Part shown: positions 1 through 5,001 of the stretch, one piece after another
How positions within the stretch are numbered: position 1 is the stretch's first letter
How the letters are laid out: the number at the start of each line of letters is the position of its first letter
Program-made: the position numbers and the translations under genes
Origin: Globobulimina sp.
Taxonomy: Eukaryota > Foraminifera > Rotaliida
Assembly: GCA_003354225.1 (NCBI GenBank)
Contig: PIVH01000783.1
Span: forward strand, 1 to 5,001
Direction of reading: 5' to 3'
DNA: 5,001 nucleotides
Notes under the pieces: generated by a model
What the model saw: only the letters and a program-made list of their open reading frames with translations
Told to the model about the DNA's origin: nothing
Databases searched by the model: none

Positions 1-1
1 T

Positions 2-2903
2 TGGCACTCAACCAACCCACGAATAATATTAAGTGGCGGCGACGACCGAACAATTCGATTATGGCGATTGTATCCACATAATTCATTATATCAATCCAGT
101 AACAGCAACAACAAAAACCAGCAACACTCCAATATAACAACACCAAAACTCAACGCAGTTAGCACCAAAATAAAAGCAACAGCATCTTCCTCCGACAATA
201 ATGACTCTGAAGATTCTGTAGAATTAAGATATGACCAACAACAACAACATTTGTCTGATGATGACGACCCAACTAATTTCATCACAGACTTTGATCCATC
301 CATCCAACCAATGTCGCATTTACTCTCTATGCCCGCTTCTGGCGAAGTTAAAGGGATTTGCATGTCGCCATATAATGGTATGATATTATGTTTATATCCT
401 GGCACATACGACATATTCTATACTCAGGCGAGATTTTAGCAGCAATATCCTCGCGACTGTTCAATCAGAAATCCTCGTTAGATATATTTTGCATTCCTCA
501 TTGGACATGGAATTATTCATCGAGGCAACGAGTACCATATAAAATGCAACTGCGGCAACAGGAAAAGCATAAAATGCAACTACAAGAATTGGATCTAAGT
601 ATGGCAGACAACAATGTGGACACTGTCACGGATGGTATCAATTTAGCGATAAACAGTTTAGACGATGAGTTGGAAAAAGATGAAGAGGACACAAAGACTA
701 ATCCTTTTATAGAGAATCAGCGAAATAAAGAATCGTTGGATTTTGTCAACCGTCCCAGCGTTATACCGCTGCCATATGGCGCTCGAGAAAGATGTATCAC
801 ATTCTCACCATCGCAAGATATCGTATTTGTTGGTATGTGGTTTTGTATGTGCTTTGCCTGTGATTTTTATGTTAAAATGTGTATATTTAAGGTTTGTTGA
901 GTTGCAGGAAGCAGCATCAACGACGTTATTGTTGTTTGATGGCTTGCAATATATTGAATGGTGCGAGCAGAGCTTGTAAGAAAATTAATGCTTTGTTGCA
1001 TAGAAAAGAATGTATATATTCGATACAATTAACGTCTACGAATGTGAATAATGCTCATTGTGATGATGAGAAGCAAGAAAGTGAAGATAAGCATAAGTCA
1101 GCAAACAAAAAAAATATATACAGACTAGCATTGGGGACCAATTTGGGCCGTTTGATTGTTGTTACATTGAAACAAAATCTGTCATGGAGTAATACTCGAA
1201 AATCATTTGTTACTCAATTTACGATTGCTTTTAAAAAAGATCCCGTCATTGCTGAGAAGCATAAAACTAAAAATAATAATTTGAACGGGGAGTCCAAATT
1301 AAGGTATTGCAGTAACAAAGCAATTGTGCAATATCTTTGAAAATGGAAACAGTTTGTCATGATATGAATATTTTTGACCATTCAGCTTTTTGCAAAAACC
1401 TACGAAATGTTATGGGAATTTCCTGTGTAAATCTAGTTCAATGACATTTAAATAAATATTTTTTTATACTGCTAACCGCTAAAATGCATATTTGATGACC
1501 GAATGTCATAGCATTGAATGACAAAATTTGAATGTGATTGCAATTAGACAGGGATTTACATAGCATTTCATAGAATGTTTTAGGATTTGCTACACTTTGA
1601 AATTATTGCATTGCACAATTGTTTGTTTACTGCAACAGTTCGAATAAAAATTCATCAAAATCAAAAATTGGGATATTTGAGCAAAAAAAAAAGAACAAAC
1701 ATCATAGAAAGACGTCATCGCGCAATGCAAAATATTCAGTATTGACGTCGCGGGAAAGATGTTTTCGTGAAATGTCGGATCCAATCACTGTAATGATAAC
1801 GTACGAGTCAATGAAGAAATATTTATGGAATCAATCCTCACAAATTGACGAAAATGATATCCACGAATTCTTTGAATTTATGCAACCAAACAAGAAAAAT
1901 CAAGTAACATTCACACAATTTGTGAAAAAAGTGGACGAGGATGGCGATTTTATGAGAGCTTTTGAACAGTTTTGCTTGACAGGCTCATCACGCACGGATA
2001 GGAGAGCTTGGATGGACAGAAACGATGAGGGGCACAGCAGTCAAAGTGAGGCAGATGAAAAGAAGGAGAAAAAAGAAGATGATGACAGTGATTGGGAGTT
2101 TGCAATGTTGAATCATCGCAGCAATGAGGTATTGAGGGGTAACAGCGCAATAACGGCCATTGCGTGGAGCAAATATGATAATTGGATCATTACTGGACAC
2201 CAAGATGGCGACATTCAGTTTTGGTCAAAGGAATGGTATGGAAATGGATATCATTTATCGCGGAAACAAAATAAATATTTGAAACTATCTTCATTTTATT
2301 ATGTTATACGAGGTTCAATGAAGCGGCATTGTGATAGCATTACGTGTTTAACATTAAGTGGCACATATTTAGGTATGATATCACAGTATTTTTGAATCAA
2401 AATAATGCATTTGAGCCAAATATACTGTACAAAATATGTTAGTGTCATCGAGCTGTGACGGGAATATATTAATATGGCATTTAGATTTTTTATTGCCGTC
2501 GGTGTCGTTACCAATGAATATAACATCATTGTCGTCGCGTGGAATTATTCAATTATTAGCGACAATATCTTCGGCGCATTTAGGTGATGAAATATGTGAT
2601 GTTAAGTTGTCGTCATTATGTGGTGATATTTCCTATTGTATACCGAATGCATTGTATTTATTATCCTGTGGAGCGGATGAAAATATTCGATGTAGAGATG
2701 TTATGGAAATATTAAGACAACAATTAACGTTACGGATTTTAGCTGAATCACAAGAACAGGAACACGATGAATCAAATGATATTATCAACAATGATGTTTA
2801 TGGCTATCCATCAATGAGTAGAAAGCAATCAGCAATACATGATAATAATAATAATATGGACGAGTCTGATGGATCTGACTTTGGTGCTACTGAATATAAT
2901 TAA
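2..2903 (+). CDS. WD40-repeat beta-propeller protein with EF-hand-like insert, 5' partial, multi-exon
   Basis: The frame is open from the window edge, so the true start lies upstream. Proposed exons: 2-377, 428-832, 915-975 (tentative), 1004-1303, 1639-2372, 2443-2903; together 778 codons and a TAA stop. Blade-like segments are visible at residues about 1-23 (ILSGGDDRTIRLWRL), 115-155 (ICMSPYNGEILAAIS, formed only after splicing), 246-270 (CITFSPSQDIVFV), 318-337 (YRLALGTNLGRLIVVTL), 551-580 (AIAWSKYDNWIITGHQDGD then IQFW), 611-641 (SGTYLVSSSCDGNILIWHLD, also spanning an intron) and 675-712 (LLSCGADENIRCRDV). Seven segments would make one propeller. Residues about 430-495 look like a degenerate EF-hand pair. 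Asn/Gln/Asp/Glu/Lys-rich linkers separate the blades, for example around residues 30-85 and 505-535. No signal peptide or membrane segment is seen, so it is probably cytosolic. WD40 proteins generally act as scaffolds for complexes; which complex is unknown here and I recognise no specific family. The WD40 call is firm; the exon structure at 833-1003 is not. Confidence 0.85.
378..427 (+). other. Intron 1 of the WD40 gene (50 bases, phase 1)
   Basis: The donor is AATG|GTATGATA and the acceptor TACTCAG|GCGAG. Reading through gives a stop shortly after the acceptor (437-439). Splicing joins a split Gly codon and creates MSPYNGEILAAIS, a typical WD40 blade strand pair, and it moves the frame into the next open reading frame. 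The protein continuity across the junction makes this intron well supported. Confidence 0.9.
833..914 (+). other. Intron 2 of the WD40 gene; acceptor ambiguous (phase 1 donor)
   Basis: The donor GTTG|GTATGTGG at 832/833 matches the G|GTAT pattern of the other introns. Four AGs are possible acceptors. AG at 890-891 joins directly into the downstream frame but gives an unusual Cys/Arg-rich peptide (starting GLLSCRKQHQRR). AG at 906-907 leads to a stop after about ten residues. AGs at 910-911 and 913-914 (sequence AAGCAG) give FVA(A)STTLLLFDGLQYIEW, which reads well as a continuation of the blade FSPSQDIVFV. I prefer 914 on protein plausibility, but this choice then requires the 28-base intron that follows. 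Confidence 0.55.
976..1003 (+). other. Possible 28-base micro-intron in the WD40 gene (phase 2)
   Basis: GTAAGAAAA at 976 is a good general eukaryotic donor, and TTGTTGCATAG ends at 1003. Removing these 28 bases joins WCEQS-L-KECIYSIQL and restores the frame that stays open to 1303, after skipping an in-frame TAA at 977-979. Against it: it is much shorter than the other introns here (50 to 335 bases), and its donor junction is T|GTAA, not G|GTAT. It is unnecessary if intron 2 ends at 891. A small indel in the sequence would also explain the frame change. Confidence 0.4.
1304..1638 (+). other. Intron 4 of the WD40 gene (335 bases, phase 2)
   Basis: The donor is TTAAG|GTATTGC; the acceptor is TTACTGCAACAG|TTCG, preceded by a T-rich tract. 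The split codon AG+T gives Ser, and the frame on each side is open for hundreds of bases. Without splicing the frame ends at TGA 1338-1340. This is by far the longest intron in the window. Its interior is AT-rich with many stops in all frames; I see no exon, RNA gene or repeat of note in it, only a weak 6-base inverted repeat (1504-1509 with 1518-1523). The alternative is that one gene ends at 1340 and another begins after it, but the matching phases and continuing WD40 blades argue for one gene. Confidence 0.75.
2373..2442 (+). other. Intron 5 of the WD40 gene (70 bases, phase 1)
   Basis: The donor is TTTAG|GTATGATA, the same eight intron bases as intron 1, and the acceptor is AAATATGTTAG|TGTC. 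Splicing makes a Val codon (G+TG) and joins LTLSGTYL to VSSSCDGNILIWHLD, which is a near-textbook WD40 blade ending in W-x-x-D. Unspliced, the frame stops at 2393-2395. Confidence 0.92.
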
Positions 2904-3129
2904 ATTTTATTTGCCATTGTACTGTAAATTTATATGCTGTTATTTGTGCGACGAATTAAGTTTTTTGTTGTTGTTTTTGTTGTTTTATTTATTATAGAAT
3001 ATCAGATATGTCATTGTTTTGTCATGACTTTTTTGTTTCCTTGTCACATCACCCTTTCGCTTAAATCCGACATGGGTGTTTCAGCAATTTTTGACCTACC
3101 AGTTATTTCTTACGTTTTGGTTTTCAAAC
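2904..3129 (+). other. Intergenic region and presumed 5' flank of the cysteine-rich gene
   Basis: These 226 bases lie between the TAA of the WD40 gene and the ATG of the next gene. They are T-rich, notably in a run of TTG/TTT units at about 2960-2995. They must hold the 3' end of one transcript and the start of the next. No clear AATAAA or TATA box is seen. An out-of-frame ATG at 2934, with another in the same frame at 3072, opens a hydrophobic frame closing at 3200; this is probably chance in T-rich DNA, though part of it could be a 5' leader with upstream ATGs. Confidence 0.5.
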
Positions 3130-4776
3130 ATGTCGCTCTCACAATATACACAAACATATGTTTTTATTTTATTCATTACGCGAATTGGATTATTAGTTGA
3201 AAGTCAATCCTGTAACATTGCTTACGAATGTGTGGGTACTGAATGGACATTATCTGATAGTATTTCTGGTGCTGGATATAAAAGTTTATTTGGATCAAAC
3301 ACATCAATCATCGGTACCTATACCTGGGGAAATATACAGTGTAGCGGAGCATATTCATGCACAGAGATATCATTCATATTAAGTCAGTATACTGTAATGT
3401 GTTATGGCAGTCATTCATGTTCAAATATAGCGGGTCCATCGTATATTGATACATCTGATGATGTTTATTGTTATGGTTCAAATTCATGTACAAATAGCAA
3501 CATCAGAGCAAATAATGTTTATTGTTCTGGAGATCAAAGTTGTAATTATGCAAATATTTCGGCACTCAGAGTTACGGCGGATGCGGCTTATTCATTATAT
3601 GGAGCAACAATTGACAGTAAAAATATTACAGGTGAATTATTCGTCTATTTATGGGGATATCAATCAGGTTTTGGAGCAAATATAATCTGCCGATCTGGTG
3701 ATGTGTGTAACATTTTTTGTTATTATAATGGCTGTCAAATGTTATATTTATTGTGTGAAGATGATACAAATTGTAATCTGATAATGTCATCCAACGATCC
3801 GACCATTACCAGTACGCCAATCCAAAAACTGGCTGACTTTGATGCAAATTTCTATGATATGAAATATATGAATCATGACTCTAATGCACTTTGTAATAAT
3901 TCATCCGAAATTGTAGCATATGATAATTATCAACAGCAACAAGTAGCATATGATACTTATAATGGCGGAGTGTGTTGCCGTGGTTCACAATCATGTCAAT
4001 TAGCGTACACCATTCAGGTTACTGCATACGTACAATCACCAGATATTATTGTATGTAGTGGTTATTGGTCGTGTGCCACAACAATTATTACTACCACAGG
4101 ACCGACATTTTGCGAAGGTCATAAATCCTGTTATTCAGCAACTATCAATGGATCTGATAATGTCTATTGTTTAGGGGCTATGCCTGTGATCAAAGTGTAA
4201 TTACCGGCTCTAAAAATGTATATTGCTCTGCTCCCAAGTCCTGTTGGAATGGTCGAATCCAAAGCAACGGAAATGACACAAATATATATTTATTGGGTCA
4301 CAATGCAGGAGCTGGATTGCAGATTCATTGCAAAGTAGGCGATGAATGTAATGTAACGTGTGGTGCATTGGGATCCTGTTTATCAAATACATTATTATTT
4401 TGCAATGATAATTGTTTGGTGTATTGCAACGATGACACGGGATGTCCAGTTGGTACTTATTCATCAATACAGTTACGATCACCCACAGGTATAAAAAACA
4501 AAAATGTGAGCAATATAGAATCCAAATAATATGTGCCAAATCACATTATTTGTATTCTATCTAAATTGTATTATATTATATATTGCAGTGAATCCCAGCC
4601 AATCACCAAGTCAATCACCAACAGATCCAAGCAAATCACCAACACTTAATCCGAGCTCATTAACTAATACAACTACAATTACTGCAGTTACTACACGTGT
4701 TGCTAATGATTCCCATGTATTCAGCTTTGTTTATAGTGTATTTGTAGTTCTTTTATGTTATATTTGGGTAATGTGA
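3130..4776 (+). CDS. Secreted/surface cysteine-rich repeat protein with SPT linker and GPI-like C-terminus; frame break at 4174-4177
   Basis: The ATG at 3130 has A at -3 and starts a signal peptide: a polar start, then YVFILFITRIGLLV, with cleavage likely near residue 25. Exons are 3130-4488 and 4589-4776. Allowing for one missing base, the product is 515 residues. Residues about 66-217 and 282-439 are two copies of one module: coils of about 18-23 residues marked by C-x-G-x-x-S-C (CYGSHSC, CYGSNSC, CSGDQSC; CRGSQSC, CEGHKSC), followed by a subdomain G-x-G-x-x-I-x-C-x-x-G-D-x-C. Between them is a Tyr/Asn/Gln-rich linker. Residues about 451-475 form a Ser-Pro-Thr repeat (NPSQSPSQSPTDPSKSPT). 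The last 20 residues are hydrophobic with no charged tail, as in a GPI signal or terminal anchor. Ten N-x-S/T sites fit an extracellular location. An adhesin or coat role is inference. The frame break could be a sequencing error or a real mutation. Confidence 0.82.
3340..3780 (+). repeat. Cysteine-rich module, copy A (protein-level repeat)
   Basis: Successive coils begin at cysteines about 20, 23 and 18 residues apart, each with C-x-G-x-x-S-C: CSGAYSC, CYGSHSC, CYGSNSC, CSGDQSC. A coil without cysteines follows, then a closing subdomain starting LWGYQSGFGANIICRSGDVC with further paired cysteines up to DDTNC. Spacing near 20 residues and alternating hydrophobic positions suggest a right-handed beta-helix or similar solenoid held by disulfides; this fold is inferred. 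Confidence 0.75.
3913..3960 (+). repeat. Direct repeat of 18 bases in the inter-module linker
   Basis: GTAGCATATGATAATTAT at 3913-3930 recurs at 3943-3960 with one mismatch. The two copies flank CAACAGCAACAA and encode VAYDNY-QQQQ-VAYDTY. This short duplication lies in the low-complexity linker between the two cysteine-rich modules. Confidence 0.9.
3973..4446 (+). repeat. Cysteine-rich module, copy B (protein-level repeat, contains frame break)
   Basis: Coils CRGSQSC, CSGYWSC, CEGHKSC, CLGGYAC (only after frame correction) and CSAPKSC are followed by the closing subdomain LLGHNAGAGLQIHCKVGDEC and paired cysteines to DDTGC. This aligns with copy A: YLxGxxxGxGxxIxCxxGDxC in both, then C-N-V/I-x-C and later GxC and DDTxC. 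Copy B has one extra coil and a short insertion (NDNCLVYC). The low identity between copies points to an old duplication. Confidence 0.72.
4174..4177 (+). other. Frame break in a GGGG run
   Basis: Upstream the gene reads in one frame to NVYCLG, then would run to a TAA at 4198-4200. The continuing repeat pattern (YACDQSVITGSKNVYC) is in the frame one base back. One additional G in this run would give CLGGYAC, exactly fitting the repeat motif. The site is not a standard slippery heptamer (TTTAGGG or AGGGGCT), so a base miscall in a homopolymer or a genuine deletion is more likely than programmed frameshifting. Confidence 0.8.
4489..4588 (+). other. Intron of the cysteine-rich gene (100 bases, phase 1)
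   Basis: The donor is CCCACAG|GTATAAAA and the acceptor ATATATTGCAG|TGAATCC, after a T/A-rich tract. The split codon G+TG gives Val and joins LRSPT to VNPSQSPSQSPT, so the Ser-Pro-Thr repeat runs across the junction. Unspliced, the frame ends at TAA 4527-4529 and the protein would lack its C-terminal anchor. Confidence 0.9.
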
Positions 4777-4898
4777 ATATAAAAAAATGTTTAATTACTC
4801 ACTTGTTATATATATAATAATAATTTTTTTTTCATTTGTTTGTTTTGTGCTTGCTATATCTGATGGGATTTATGGGTGGGTGTGAGTTATCTGAATTG

Positions 4899-4904
4899 AA
4901 TAAA
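4899..4904 (+). promoter_or_regulatory. Candidate poly(A) signal AATAAA
   Basis: A single canonical AATAAA lies about 120 bases after the TGA stop of the cysteine-rich gene. In DNA this AT-rich the hexamer can occur by chance, and some protists do not use it. Confidence 0.35.
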
Positions 4905-4953
4905 AGTGGAATGAAAAAGTGGAATTTAAAAGTGGAATTTAAAAGTGGAATAA
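4902..4953 (+). repeat. Short tandem repeat, four units of about 13 bases
   Basis: Units AAAAGTGGAATG, AAAAAGTGGAATTT, AAAAGTGGAATTT and AAAAGTGGAATAA follow one another at 4902, 4914, 4928 and 4941. The core AAAAGTGGAAT is perfect in all four. It is a minisatellite-like array in the 3' flank. Confidence 0.9.
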
Positions 4954-5001
4954 TGGTATTATATTATAAAAAATAGCATAATTGTTGAATTTACGAACTT
5001 T

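Larger units (their letters stand above)
4777..5001 (+). other. 3' flank of the cysteine-rich gene
   Basis: This stretch is very AT-rich (TATATATAATAATAATTTTTTTTT around 4808-4832) and has no convincing coding frame on either strand. It presumably includes the 3' untranslated region. It contains the candidate poly(A) signal and tandem repeat listed separately. Confidence 0.6.

Noticed and set aside
91-414. Minus-strand open frame of 107 codons
   Set aside because: It mirrors the first WD40 exon and ends in leucine/isoleucine runs produced by the reverse complement of Asn/Gln codons. No domain is visible.
1504-1523. Small inverted repeat TGTCAT/ATGACA inside the long intron
   Set aside because: A 6-base stem with an 8-base loop is expected by chance in AT-rich DNA, and nothing else points to an RNA gene.
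1950-2203. Two overlapping minus-strand frames
   Set aside because: They lie wholly within the well-supported exon 1639-2372 and have His/Cys-rich composition with no recognisable motif.
2236-2312. Possible extra intron (donor GTATGG, acceptor ACGAG after a T-rich tract)
   Set aside because: Its length of 77 is not a multiple of three and splicing would break the frame leading into the next WD40 blade. Reading through keeps the protein intact.
3076-3129. Extended start of the cysteine-rich protein from GTG at 3076
   Set aside because: GTG is not a normal eukaryotic start, and the ATG at 3130 gives a well-formed signal peptide with A at position -3.
3340-4446. CRISPR-like or DNA-level repeat array
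   Set aside because: The periodicity is at the protein level (cysteine coils of variable length); DNA copies are diverged and unit lengths vary.
4210-4539. Minus-strand frame of 109 codons
   Set aside because: It is antisense to the second cysteine-rich module, and its composition is explained by reversed cysteine codons.

Overview
The window looks like nuclear DNA from a unicellular eukaryote (a protist). It is AT-rich, reads with the standard genetic code (genes end in TAA and TGA, with no reassigned stops needed), and its coding sequence is broken by spliceosomal GT-AG introns whose reading phases match across each junction. All five introns with a confident donor share the junction G|GTAT, and the acceptors are mostly CAG or TAG. 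Ser-Pro-Thr (SPT) repeats and cysteine-rich C-x-G-x-x-S-C repeats in the second gene recall secreted proteins of stramenopiles, rhizarians and similar protists. That placement is an inference, and no species is named.

Layout: two protein genes, both on the + strand. Gene 1 (about 2-2903, 5' end outside the window) is an intracellular WD40 beta-propeller protein. It has about seven blade-like segments, several Asn/Gln/Asp-rich low-complexity inserts and a degenerate EF-hand-like insert. I place exons at 2-377, 428-832, 915-975 (tentative), 1004-1303, 1639-2372 and 2443-2903, giving 778 codons plus a stop. Splicing between 833 and 1003 is the only uncertain part. A 226-base T-rich intergenic stretch follows.

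Gene 2 (3130-4776) encodes a predicted 515-residue surface or secreted protein. It has a signal peptide, two copies of a cysteine-rich module built from C-x-G-x-x-S-C coils, an SPT linker and a hydrophobic C-terminus with no tail, as in a GPI-anchored protein. The sequence carries a one-base frame break in a GGGG run at 4174-4177, inside the second module. The rest (4777-5001) is AT-rich 3' flank with a candidate poly(A) signal overlapping a short tandem repeat.

Nothing links the two genes functionally beyond being tandem neighbours. No RNA gene, CRISPR array or mobile element was seen. The most noteworthy points are the duplicated cysteine-rich module protein, its frame break, and the ambiguous splice region of gene 1 with a possible 28-base intron and a tandem NAGNAG acceptor.
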